Shown: positions 1-10,318 of the stretch, one piece after another | Layout of the letters: every line of letters starts with the position of its first letter | Position numbering within the stretch: the first letter of the stretch is position 1 | Origin: Chlamydomonas reinhardtii | Lineage: Eukaryota > Chlorophyta > Chlorophyceae > Chlamydomonadales > Chlamydomonadaceae | DNA: 64,000 nucleotides | Direction: 5' to 3' | Assembly: GCF_000002595.2 (NCBI RefSeq) | Contig: NC_057013.1 | Coordinates: 6,410,159 to 6,474,158 of the forward strand | Translations under genes and position numbers: made by a program | Notes under the pieces: generated by a model | What the model was told of the DNA's origin: nothing | The model's database searches: none | The model's input: the letters and a program-made list of their open reading frames with translations, nothing else

Positions 1-782
1 GACCGGCAAGCGACCGTGCCCAAGCTGGGCGGAACACGCGAGCTAGACCAGTCTAGGCCGTGTCGTACGCCCGGGACCACGTTCGCCCGATCTATAGCCG
101 GAGTTTGGGGACCGGACGACAAGGCCAAGGCAGGTAACCAGGCTGTGCCGTTTGACCCCTCTCCCAGACCGGCGTCATACCCGTGTGAGTCCACCACTTT
201 GAATCCGAAAGCGAGGCCGGCCACGTTCAGCAGGTCGGGCTGTGCGGGTGCGTAGATGGCCCAGATCACGACCGACCAGATGCAAAGCTCCATCACTACA
301 CTGACGAACTGCGCCATCATTGCCCAGCAAGGAGAAACCGCAGGAAGCGGATAAGCGCGGCCATAAGAAGCACCGTGATGATAAGGTACTGCAAGCAATT
401 TGGCAACGCATCATCGGTACAGGTTACAGCAATGATAGTACTCCAACGCTTGCTGAGCTCGCGTCCTCACCCAGACAAGGTCACGCGCGCGTCCAGCGCG
501 CTCCTTTTCGAGTTGCGACTTCAGGCTCCTGATTTCATGATCCTTCTCGTCCATTTGCATAGGAATAGGCAGGGGTTCGTGAAGGGGAAGAACCTGAGGG
601 AGAATAGTCCGCGCGGAGCGTACCGTCTTGGCGCTCGAAACTGCAGGTCCAGGGTCATCCGTGGCCGCGTTTGAACACAGGCGGTGCTTGACAGGACGCA
701 AGAGGCTCGAAACGTTGCCGGCAACGAAGGGCTTTCGAGGATATGCGTTTCCGAATTTTGCCTTGCTAGCTAGGGAAGCCAT
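1..782 (-). CDS. Unrecognised coiled-coil and membrane protein, partial
   Basis: The function is not recognised. Translation is taken to start at the ATG at 782-780 (MASLASKAKFG). Exon 1 runs to 471, is 104 codons long, and ends with a charged, heptad-like stretch (DEKDHEIRSLKSQLEKE) that looks like a short coiled coil. A GTGAGG donor follows, then a ~82-nt intron, and the next exon starts at 388 with the hydrophobic run YLIITVLL. Further on, another frame reads FVSVVMELCIWSVVIWAIYA, a second likely membrane segment, and stays open to the window edge with GC-rich third positions. The two hydrophobic parts are in different frames. Either a 65-nt intron (373-309) joins ACG to TTC in phase, or one base has been lost near 318. 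The C-terminus lies outside the window. Confidence 0.4.
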
Positions 783-2040
783 GTGTGTCGGTTGATTATA
801 AGTAACAACAAGTCTCCACATGTTAATTAGAACACAGGGATATGGGGGAATCGGCCGGAATCGGCCACCAGCTTCCATCATTCCATCATTCCCCTCGCGT
901 TTAGCAAGCAGGCAGCGAGCTTGCCAAACTGTAAAGCTATCATTCCTTGGCAATATGAAAGCCCAGAGGCCTAGCAAGCACCCGAGCTCGCTCGCCCTCC
1001 GCAAGTCGCGACTGGAATTCCCATATCGCTACCCATATCGCTACCCATATCGCTACAAGCATCAATCATGTATCCCGATAGCTCGATAGCTCGTAGTCGC
1101 GCTCTCGCGGAATCCAACTTGTAAGCGGAATGGGGTGCTAAGCTCTTTCACACACGTCTGGCTGGGAGTGTGGGCTGGGCGGGCGTTGCCCTGCCAGGTT
1201 ACTTGCAGCACTAGCACGCTGGGAGCGTCAAGAGTGCGCGCGTGTGCGTCCTGTGCATCTATGGGCCTTCGAGCGCGCGACCCCGCCAGAAGACAGCTAC
1301 AGGCGCTGGGGGCGGGTGGGCGCAGTCCGGTGGAGGCGCAGAAGGAAGGGGGGGGGAGGGGCGCGGGGAGGGGCCACGGAGGGCGCACGGCAGCCCTCCG
1401 CTTGCAAGTTGTAATCGGCGAGAGCGCAACTGCGACGCGGCAAGACGGACCCTCGCCCCGGCCCAGGCGTCCATCTGGATTTTCCTTTCGCGTCTCAACT
1501 GTCCTGCCGCATCTCGTTTTGTTACACCAGCTCATACGTTGCCGCACCCTTACTTGTGAGCTGCATTCTCATACCGGGCCCCTCACACACATCGAGACCA
1601 GCAGTGGTTGCCGTGCTAGGTCACTCAGACAACGTCCGGTCCACACACCCACGTTGGAAGTGAGCAACTTCCTGATCCTTGGACGTTTGCAATTCAGGCG
1701 TTTGCAAAAAGCTAAAACATTTTTACGTCTGTATGCCTTTTGCGCCCTGACGATTGTGCGTGTACGACCGTTGGGCTGTGATGTAGTGCTGCCGGCCTCA
1801 CAAACATGCAACGTCTGGAATCCATTAACTTTTTAATACACCTCGACTGGCTTTCAGCATGGCGTGGGTTGCCACGGCCTCTGCAACTGGATAGTGGGCC
1901 AACTGGGTACTGGCCCGCCATTCATGCGTGTGTGATGGGACAGTGTCAAGGCAGGTTGGTAAAGTCCCGTAGGGTGCAGCTAATTCCCAGAACCCAGCAG
2001 ATGACAAACAATTTGCAGCGGCAGGGCAGGAGTACGCGGC
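783..2040. other. Intergenic stretch, no supported gene
   Basis: The region upstream of the left-edge gene has open frames (for example 1135-1836 plus), but their codon use lacks the GC3 bias of the neighbouring genes and no domain is visible. A purine-rich G/A run lies near 1345-1370. I see no RNA gene or terminal repeat here. Confidence 0.5.
1021..1056. repeat. 12-bp tandem repeat, three perfect units
   Basis: The unit CCATATCGCTAC is repeated three times without error in the upstream region of the left-edge gene. It is too short to classify and may be a microsatellite-like expansion. Confidence 0.9.
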
Positions 2041-2054
2041 CGGTTGTTACCAAC

Positions 2055-2153
2055 CTCCAGAGCCCTCCAGAGCCCTCAGACCCCTCCAGAGCCCTCCAGG
2101 GCCCTCCAGAGCCCTTCAGAGCCCTTCAGAGGCCTGTGCAGATCCCTCCAGAG
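2055..2153. repeat. CCCTCCAGAG-type minisatellite
   Basis: About nine imperfect 10-11-bp units of the form CCCTCCAGAG lie at the left border of the retroelement fossil. Variants with CCCTTCAGAG occur at the right end. It may be part of the element or of the insertion site. Confidence 0.75.
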
Positions 2154-2159
2154 GCTGAG

Positions 2160-4160
2160 CGGCCCTGAAACACCTCTGTCAGAAATGCCACCCTCCATGC
2201 AGCAGGAAGCCGCTTTCCAGCTCTGGCTGCCTGTGAAGCAGCTGCAGGAGGACCTGAGCCCAGATGCCTACCGTAAATTCAGGAAGGGCGTAAAATAAAT
2301 CCTCAACATTGGGCACGCACACACGCAAGCGTGGCGACAGGTCAGAATATTGCAGTGCTCGGCTGCTTTGTGCGAGGGGCTGACACAACGGGCGTGCAAT
2401 TGGATCTGGATCGGCTTACTGCTTTCATGAACAAGCTGGTTGCCGCCTCGCAGTCGCTGACCCTTCCTGCCAGGATCCGCATCACTAAGTCAGCCGACGG
2501 GGCCTTTAACTTTGGGCTTGGCAACGTTTACCTGCACCAGATGATCCCCACGTCTCCGACTGTCGCAACCTGGGTGCTTGGGCGCAACCTGACCAACACC
2601 CCCAACACTGCAAACACAGCATTCAAGGCTGGCATGGACATGCCCCAGAGCTGCCCCAGAGCTCTTACTACCCCGACAGTGTTAGCTATCCCAAGCGCGT
2701 CTAGACTATTGCACTGCAGAACGGATACACCACTAACCAGTACATGCTGGAGTGCCGAGCATGTTGTATGACTCTTGACAACCAGTGGGCAGAGCCAGTG
2801 GCTATGCGGCGGCACCGTGCGGCTGCTGACGGTGCTGGGCTTCACCCTCAGCCTCGAAAAGTGCCAACTCAGCCCATCACACCGCGTGCGATTCCTGGGC
2901 TTCATCGTGGACGCGCAAGAGGAGGTGTTTGAGGTGCCGCCCGAGAAGGTGGCGGCGCTAGCCACCGAAGTGGCGGAACTGCACGGAAGAGGAGGTGTCA
3001 CCTACCGCGAGGTGGCGCGCGTGGCGGGCCGCATCATGGCCATGAGCCCCGCGGTCTCAACGGCACCGCTACACGCGCGTGTAGTTGGGTGTGCGGCGGC
3101 CGGCGTGATCAGCTGGGAGGAAGCCGTGGGCGACCCGCGGGCGTTCCTGCAGCGCGCCGAGTTGTTTGTGCGCCTGCTGCGCACCAGCAACGGCAAGGCC
3201 TGGTGGCCGCGTAAGCCAGCGCTGCAGCTGCAAGCCGCCGGCGACGCATCCGACAAGGCGTGCTGCTGCCCGGGGAGGAACTGGGTTACTGGGCCCAGGC
3301 GACGCGAGCCGCATGCGCATTCCCTTCAGCCAGAGCGAGTTGGCGCTCACGGCAGCCAACCAGTTCTCCAGCACGGAGCGCGAGCTGCAGCAGACCATTA
3401 TTCACGTAGTGGGCTGGCTGGCGCAGGGCGGCCGCGGGCTGCTGAAAGGGCGGCTACTGCAGTACCAGACAGACAGCCAAGCCGCAGAGGCGTGCGTGCT
3501 GGGCATGAAGGGCCGTGGCCGCTAGACCGGGCCGCCGGGCCGGTAGACACGCTGCTGGAGACGTGCGCTTGCTTGAGCGCGGAAGTGCAGCTCGCCTGGT
3601 TCCCGCGCTCGGCACCTACCCAGCAGGAGGCGGACGCCCTATCCAAATACGAAGACAGCACGCAGTGGAGTCTCAACCAGCAGTTGTTCGAATCGCTGTG
3701 GCGCGAGCCCTGCTTAGCGCTGCGCGGGCCAGGGCCGCACAGCCCGGTCATGGACGTGTTTGCAGACAAGCAAACCACCAAGGTGCCGGGCGCCTTCTTC
3801 TCACGCTACTGGAGCCCCAACACACTGGGCGTGGACGCCTTCGCGCAGGACTGGGCTATGTGGGCGGGGGGAGGCATTCTGTACATTAACCCGCTGTTTG
3901 ACGAGGTGGGGAAGGTGCTGCGCAAGGTAGCGGACGAGAAGGTAGACTGCGTGATCATCGTGCCGGTGTGGCCCAGCTACTGGGTGAGTGAGCTACGCCA
4001 GCTGCCCGTGCAAGCCAAGCGGAGGCTGCCGCACCGGCCGGACCTGTTCGTGCCGGGCAAGCAGGTACCGGGCAACCCCCGACCTAAGGCACCACGCTAT
4101 GCCGTAGAAGCTCTGTACATCATATGGTCTCCGCGTCCCATAAGCGGGACGTGCACGCAT
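2160..4160 (+). mobile_element. DIRS-like (PAT/TOC-type) retroelement fossil
   Basis: The recognisable part is the C-terminal half of a reverse transcriptase-RNase H polyprotein. In order it shows the RT thumb-proximal motif (SPSHRVRFLGFIVD, about 2876-2912), an RNase H-like stretch including SSTERELQQ (about 3370-3395), and a C-terminal block (DAFAQDW, then VPVWPSYWVSEL near 3960-4000) that is typical of DIRS/PAT and related elements. Weakly gag-like sequence may precede it from about 2180. No tyrosine recombinase and no terminal or split repeats were found. The copy is broken, with at least two or three interruptions, and it is clearly older than the LINE that follows. C. reinhardtii is known to carry DIRS-type elements such as TOC1. 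Assignment to DIRS rather than Ty3-like is moderately secure. Confidence 0.7.
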
Positions 4161-4164
4161 ACAG

Positions 4165-4224
4165 TTCAGACTTTGGTTCAGACTTTGGTTCAGACTTTGG
4201 CTCCGACTTTGTTTCAGACCGACT
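4165..4224. repeat. 12-bp tandem repeat (TTCAGACTTTGG) x5
   Basis: Three perfect units of TTCAGACTTTGG (4165-4200) are followed by two degenerate units (4201-4224). A TGTAA motif (4225-4229) comes next, one base before the LINE ORF1 ATG. The array sits exactly at the junction between the retroelement fossil and the LINE. It could be a LINE 5'-UTR monomer array or a property of the insertion site. Confidence 0.9.
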
Positions 4225-4230
4225 TGTAAC

Positions 4231-6141
4231 ATGAACGTGAAACGCCGCAAAGGCCCGTTGGTTGAGGCCTTGAGAGTACCTACGCCTCGACCTGTGTTAC
4301 AGCACCTCGAGGCGCACGCCGGTGACTGGGTCGTGAAAACATTTCGGGCAATTTACTCGGGCGACAAGTCGCTCGCCTTCTTCCTAGAGAATCGGCAGGC
4401 GGTGGTGAATGGCCTCATTAGTCTGCTGTGGGAGCCGTTGCTGCTGGCGGCGGCGGCGGCCGGCGTGGATGGGCCGGCGCAACGCCTCGGCATCCCGGTG
4501 ACTAGCCGCGGTGGCGGGGGCGGTGCCGCAGCGGCGGTGGTGTGCATCCAGTTCGATGCCACCTTCCCGTGCGAGCTGGAGCCTAAGCTGTCGGAGCTGT
4601 TGGACGAGGGCGGCGGCGTGGTGGCTCCCGCCGCCGGTGATATCCCCAGCCTTCGCTGGGAGGCTGAGGCGCAGTACTCGGAGGCGGGGCCCCCCAAGGG
4701 CAAGCGGTGGCTGCGCGTGAGCGGCCTGCCCCACGGACTGCCCGAGGGACTGCAGCGGGACCTCGTGCAGCACCTCTTGAGTACCCCAGTAGAGGAGATT
4801 AAGCGGGACGTGTTCTCATACCAGTTCTCGCAGCCCGTGCTGCAGAGTGGGCAAGTGCTGGTGAAGGTGGGCGACACCGCGCGCCTGCCATCGGCCGACG
4901 ACGCTTTCGCGGTGGGACTGGGCAGGTGGGGGCGTCAGGTGATCTTCCAGCGGGAGGACATCGATCGGTACCTCGCGCAGGCGGCCCGGGGGGCCCAGGT
5001 GCGCCGGGTGCGCCGCCCGCCGCCTGCCCCGGCTGCCGCCCGAGCGGCGGCCACGGCGGCTCCGGACGCGGCGGCCACGGCGGCCGCGGCTGCGGCCGCG
5101 GCTGCGGCTGCGACCGTGAGGGCGACCGCGGCGGCGGAGGCCGCGGCGGCGGCGGTCGCCGCGGCGGTTGCCGCGGGCGCGGATGCCGCCGCTGTGGGGG
5201 TGCTGAAGGCGGCGGCGGCTGCTGCCGCAGAGGCTGTGGGCGTGGGCGTGGGCGACGGTGGCGGCCGTGGTGCCGCGGCGGGCCTTGGGCTCGACGGCCG
5301 AGGCAACGGCAACGGCAGCGGCCGCGGCCGCGACGCCCGCCCGTGGCAGCAGAAGGTCCGCGGCCGCGTGGTGTCCGCGGCTGAAGAGGCGGACGCGATG
5401 GTGGTCCGGTCGCTGGTGCAGGCGGTCTTCGCCGCGGTGATCGCGAACGCGGCCGTGGTGCCGGCGGTGGTGGTTGACCCCAACCCCTTCCGCATGCTGG
5501 TGGACCAGGACGCGATGGAGGCGATGCCTGACGACGATGAGGTGATGCCGGACCGGACGCCGACTGCGCTGGACGCTGCGGCAGCTGCGGCCCGGCGTGC
5601 GGCCCCCAAGCGGAGCCGGGAGCAGGCGCAGGCGGCGGCCGCGGCGGGCGAGGCGGCGCTGGCGCTGGCCATCCGGGAGAGCAAGGCGGCCAAACAGGCC
5701 TTGGCGACGGCGGCGGCGGTGCGAGCCGCCGCAACAGCCGCGGCGGCGGCGGCAGCAGCGGCCGGGGCCACGGGCACCCCGGCGGCGGCCGAGGCCGGGG
5801 CGGCCGCGGCGGTGGTCGCGACAGCAGGCGTGAGTGGCACGATGGCCGCCGTAGAGGCCACCGCTGCGGCGGGCGTGGAGCCGACCTCGCCGCCGGCCGC
5901 GCCGGTGTCAACGGCGGGCTTGGGGGGCATCGTGGGCCCGGCGGTCCTGCCCGCGGGGTGGAGCAGCGACGGTGGTGTGGGTGATGAGGGCCTGGCGGGC
6001 GGCGTCGGGCAGGGGCTGCTGGGGGATGCGGAGACAGCGCCGGATGCCAACGCGAAGCTGCTGTGTCAGGGCCGGCGGGGCGGTCCTGGCGACTTCATGG
6101 ACGTTAGCTCGGTTGCCCCGCCCGGGGGCGGGCAGCAGTAA
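4231..6141 (+). CDS. LINE ORF1 protein (636 aa)
   Basis: ORF1 proteins of L1-type LINEs bind the element RNA and help form the retrotransposition particle. The frame is intact. The N-terminal 250 residues are ordinary globular sequence. Residues about 150-215 contain a beta-rich stretch beginning KRWLRVSGLPHGL that could be an RRM-like fold. From residue ~260 the protein becomes an alanine-rich low-complexity chain, interrupted by a Gly/Arg/Asn patch (around RGNGNGSGRGRD) and an acidic patch (around MPDDDE), with a basic KRSREQAQ segment after it. No CCHC zinc knuckle is present. The stop codon TAA overlaps the ORF2 start as TAATG. The alanine-rich part is encoded by GCG/GCC repeats, so large open frames on the opposite strand are shadows. 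Confidence 0.8.
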   Translation: MNVKRRKGPLVEALRVPTPRPVLQHLEAHAGDWVVKTFRAIYSGDKSLAFFLENRQAVVNGLISLLWEPLLLAAAAAGVDGPAQRLGIPVTSRGGGGGAAAAVVCIQFDATFPCELEPKLSELLDEGGGVVAPAAGDIPSLRWEAEAQYSEAGPPKGKRWLRVSGLPHGLPEGLQRDLVQHLLSTPVEEIKRDVFSYQFSQPVLQSGQVLVKVGDTARLPSADDAFAVGLGRWGRQVIFQREDIDRYLAQAARGAQVRRVRRPPPAPAAARAAATAAPDAAATAAAAAAAAAAATVRATAAAEAAAAAVAAAVAAGADAAAVGVLKAAAAAAAEAVGVGVGDGGGRGAAAGLGLDGRGNGNGSGRGRDARPWQQKVRGRVVSAAEEADAMVVRSLVQAVFAAVIANAAVVPAVVVDPNPFRMLVDQDAMEAMPDDDEVMPDRTPTALDAAAAAARRAAPKRSREQAQAAAAAGEAALALAIRESKAAKQALATAAAVRAAATAAAAAAAAAGATGTPAAAEAGAAAAVVATAGVSGTMAAVEATAAAGVEPTSPPAAPVSTAGLGGIVGPAVLPAGWSSDGGVGDEGLAGGVGQGLLGDAETAPDANAKLLCQGRRGGPGDFMDVSSVAPPGGGQQ

Positions 6142-6143
6142 TG
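6139..6143 (+). promoter_or_regulatory. TAATG stop/start overlap between LINE ORF1 and ORF2
   Basis: The ORF1 stop TAA (6139-6141) and the ORF2 start ATG (6141-6143) share one base. In some other LINEs, such as the silkworm element SART1, an overlapping UAAUG of this kind supports translation of ORF2 by termination-reinitiation. That it works this way here is inferred from the arrangement only. Confidence 0.75.
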
Positions 6144-9100
6144 CGGCGGCCGAAGCAGGCCGCTCCGGGGCCCCGGCCCTTGCGGGTGGGGTCGCATAAC
6201 GTGCGGGGGCTGCGGAAGCGGGTGCCCCACCTGGGGTGCTCGCGCCTGCACGCCCTGCTGAGCTGCTGGGAACGGCAGCGCCTGGATGTGGTCTGTCTCC
6301 AAGAGACGCACGTTCTTGACTCGGACATCGACCTTGTCACGGCGGACCTGGCGGCAGCCGCTCAGCGGCTGCATGCACGAGAGTGGACTGCGTGGTGGGC
6401 GCCGGCCCAGAAGCCGGAGGGCCGTCGTGTTACTGGCGGTACGGCAATCCTCATTCGGTCGAGCCTCCTGCAGCAAGGCGCCATGGTGCTCGCTGGCGGC
6501 GCAGCTGCCGTGTCGGTGGCGGCTGGCGCATGGGCGGGCCGCGGTGTTAGTTTGCAGTTGCAGTGGGGTGGCCACACCTTCACGCTGACGTCAGCCTACT
6601 TTCCCCTGGCATCCACAGCGCAGCAGGCTTTCATTCGTGAGTGGGTGGGCCTTCGGGCGTCGGGCTCGGGCGAGCACCTCCTGGCAGCTGACTTCAACTT
6701 TGTGGCAGATGTGGCGCTGGACACCGTCACTGGCCGGGCGCGCAGCGACGGACCCGCAGCCGCCGCGCTGGCGGCGGCGTGCCCTGGCCTCATTGACGTG
6801 TTACGGCGGCGCCACCCGGCTCGCCGCGTGTGTACCTTCTTCCACCCCCACGGGGCGAGTCGGCTGGACCGCATTCTGTGCAGTGGCGGCCTCGAACCGC
6901 AGGTCCTGGAGTGCGGCGTCGCCGCCGGGGTGCCCTCCGACCATATGCTTGTGACGGTTGCCCTTGCGGCGTCGCCTGAAGCCGCGCCACCCGCTCGGAG
7001 CCTGCCCAGGGCCCACCTCGGTTTCCGGGACTTCAAAGACTTGGATCGTGACTACCGTGCCTGGCTGGGTACGGCCCTGGCGGCACGCCCTACTGATCCT
7101 GTTGAGCTGCTGGAGTGGTGGCCGGCCCTTAAACGGGCTGCCGCCACGTCCGCCAACCGCCTGAGCCGGGAAGCTGTTACGAGGCGTGTGGCCGCCAGCC
7201 AGCGGGAGGCGGCCGCGCTTGATGCGGCGGCCGCAGCTGCCGCCGCGGTGGAGGCTGGCGGTGATGTGCAGGTGGCGGCGCAGGCGGCCGTGCGGGCGCG
7301 GTGCGCGGCGGCGGAGGCCGCCGTGGCCGCGGCCGCCGGCGCGGCGCGACGTACGCGCCACGCGTGGCTGCGTGGCGGCGAGAAGCCCTGCCCTCTCCTC
7401 ACGCGCATGCTGCGGCCGGCGGGTGGGCCGCGCGTGATTGCCAAGTTGAAACAGCCCAATGGCACCACTACATCCGACCCCACGGTCATGGGGCAGGTGA
7501 TGGCGCGGTACTGGAGGGACGTCAGTGCCGCGCCGCCGCCCGCTCCGGATGCCCGCACGCAAGTCCTGGATGCGCTGCAACAGCACGGGCGCCGGTGTAC
7601 AGCCGAAGAGGCGGATCAGCTGGGGCGGGTTGCGGTCTCGGCGGCGGAGGTGCGCGCGGCGCTAGCCGCTGCGCCGGCTGGGCGCGCGGCGGGCCCTGAC
7701 CCATACCGGTGGAGTTATACCAACACTATGTCAGTGATTTTGCACCGGTCCTAGCGGATGTGTTTACGGCGGTGGGGGAGGGGGCTGGGGTGCCTGACGG
7801 GCTCCTGGATGGCGTGTGGTCTTTCTTCTTTAAGTCGGGCGACCCTACCGAGCCCTCTAATTATCGCCCCATCACGCTGACGGATACCGATTACCGCACC
7901 CTTGCCCGGGTGTTGTGCTTGCGACTGCAACCGGTGTTTGGGCGTGTCATAGACCCTGAGCAAACTGCGTTTCTGACGGACCGTCGCATTGCCGATAACG
8001 TCCTCTTGCTCCAACTTACTCCTGGCCTGTTGAAAGCCGCCAAAAAGGCCCCGGCTGTGGCGGCCTTCCTCGACTTTTACAAGGCGTATGATACGGTGGA
8101 CCGCTCTTTTCTGCTCGCGTGTCTGGAGCGCATGGGCGTGGGGGCGGGCTTTCTTACGTGGGTGTCCCGCCTGTTAACTGATACACGTGGGGCGGCGTTG
8201 GTGAATGGACGTGTGTCAGGATGGGTGCCGTTGATGGCGGGCGTGCGGCAGGGCTGCCCGTTGGCTCCGTTGCTCTACCTCGCTGTGGCACAAGCCCTTC
8301 TGTCATGGCTACGCAGCCGGGGGCATGGTGTGCTCGCTAACCTTGCGTCGGTGCTGGCGTCCCAGTATGCGGATGATTGCACGCCGTTTCTGGAGGGGTT
8401 TCAGGCGGTGCCGGGGTTCCTGGCGGACATGGATGTGTTTCGGCGGGCGTCTGGACAACGGTTAAATATGACTAAAGTTGAACTGATGGTGATGGGGACG
8501 GTCGGCGGTGCTGGCGCCCTGCCGGCCGGCATGGCTGGCCCGCCCCTGCCCCCTGGCTGGCGTGTGGTGCCGGCGGCCAAGTCACTAGGGGTGCATTACG
8601 GGGATTGGGGCGCATGCTCCCCACCAGTTACGTTTGAGGCCGTGATGGGGGTGCTGAGCAAAATCGCGCGCATGCCCGTGTCCATGTTTGGTCGGGCGGC
8701 CGCGGCGTCGGCTTATGCTTTGGGCAAGGTCCTGTATCATTTGGAATTTGCGGGTCTTCCCCAACTGTACGTTGTGGACCGGCTGCTAGCCAGGGTGGCG
8801 GCGGTGGTGGATCGGCGACTGTCGCCGGCCCAGTTTGATGCCAGCCCACATGCACGCCCGGTTGGCCTCTCCATTGACCTTATGCAACTGCCTCCGGCGG
8901 TGGGGGGGGCGGGCCTGTTGCCGCTGGTGCCGCATGTGAAAGCGCGGCAAGCCGGTCTCGCGGTCCGGTGTGTGTTGGGTGTGTGTGGTCTGCTGCCGTA
9001 CGTGCCCCCGTGGACCCGGATCGCGGCGGCGTGGCTGCGCCAGGTGCACCCGGCGGCAACGCCCCTGCGTTTCTTGGTGCGGGGGGCCGCGGACCGTGTG

Positions 9101-10318
9101 CTGAATAAGCCGCTCACCCCGGCGGGCAAGCCGTTTGCGCGCCTGCTGAAAGCCATGACTGCATTGCCCGCGGTGACTCTTGTGGCGCCGCCCGAGCCGG
9201 GCGCGTGGGTGAGTCATGTGCCGTTGTGGGCTAACCCGGCGCTGTGTGTGGACGGCCGCACGTGGGAATTGGCTTTCGCGGATTTGTTCGCTCTGCCGGG
9301 ACTGGCGTGTGTGGGCCAGCTGGTTGCAGCGCATGACGGCCTGAACGAACTGCGGCAGGCATTGACAAGCCCTTGGGCGGAGGGCTCCCGGTCTGGTGAA
9401 GCGTGTGGGGAAATGTATGTGACTGCTGTGTGGCGGCGGGTGCTGCACTGGAGCATACGGGCGCGCCTGCCGTCGCCCCTGCCGGGGCCGGCGTCGCCTC
9501 AAGCGGCGGCCGACCGGTTTGCGGCGGCGGTGGCCCTTCTTCCCGCTGGCTGGGCTGCCGCCGCGCGTGCGGCCCAGCTGGCTCGGGGGCCTGCCGCCGC
9601 GCTGCCGCTCCCGGTGGCCGACGTCGTGAGTGCTACGGCGGAGTCGGTGCAACAGGTGGTGCGGGGGCTTGGATGGTTGCAGTGCGGGGGGCCGCCCATC
9701 CTGCTCACTGCCTACACGGTGAAGGCGGGGACCGTGCTGCAAATGGCTCCACAGTTAGCCGCCCTGAAGGCTAAGCATTTGCAATATGTGTGCGATGCGG
9801 GTGTGTCGGGGGTGGGGGCTGCCCTGGCGGCGGGGGCCTTCGTGTGCACCTTGGCCCGCTTGTGGTCGCTGAAATGGGAGAATCATCATAAGGAAGCACT
9901 GTGGCGTGTGGCCGCCAACGCTTGCTGGGCGTTTCCACGACATGCTAGCGAGCGGGCGCGAGGCGTTGCTGTTGACCCGTGTTGGGCGTGTGGGGTTGAC
10001 ATGCAGGATGGGGACCGGCGTCACTGGTTTTGGGACTGCACTGTTGCGCTGTCACTGCGGGAAAGTATGGGGATGGCTATGGGTTTCCTGCCGGAGGAGG
10101 CTCTAAGTGCCTTCTCTCGTGAGGAGTTGTGGTTAGTGCGCCCGCCTGCGGGGCTTGCGCCACCTGTGTGGGATGTGGTGTGTCTCGCTGCTATGTCTGC
10201 CCTGGACTTTGGTCGGCAGCGTGTGGTTATGGCCGGGTTGGCGGCGCGAGCGAAGCTGCCGTCGGCCCGGGTGCTGAGCATTGGACTTGCCGTCGTGGCT
10301 GACTTCTGGGGTTTGTGA
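6141..10318 (+). pseudogene. LINE ORF2: endonuclease-reverse transcriptase, one frameshift
   Basis: The product would nick target DNA and reverse-transcribe the LINE RNA at the nick. The apurinic-type endonuclease shows the N20 motif (SHNVRGL), E55 (LQETH), ADFNFV, SRLDRIL and PSDHMLV. The reverse transcriptase follows with FFKSGDPTEPSNYRPITL, FLDFYKAYDTVD, GVRQGCPLAPLL and the catalytic YADD at 8365-8376. A C-terminal zinc finger of the form C-x2-C-x10-H-x4-C lies at about 9979-10039. The first part (6141 to about 7700) and the second part (about 7703 to 10318) are in different frames. Sequence comparison suggests that a single base is missing in the run of C at 7700-7702, where GPDP should continue as a proline-rich step into ELYQHY. 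Otherwise about 1390 codons are free of stops. Confidence 0.85.

Noticed and set aside
1135-1836. 233-codon plus-strand open frame
   Set aside because: Its codon use is unlike that of the host genes, it has no domain, and the sequence composition is mixed. It is probably chance.
4799-6050. Long minus-strand open frames of 370 codons opposite LINE ORF1
   Set aside because: They are Pro/Arg/Ala mirror images of GC-rich alanine codons in ORF1, with no domain or independent codon bias.
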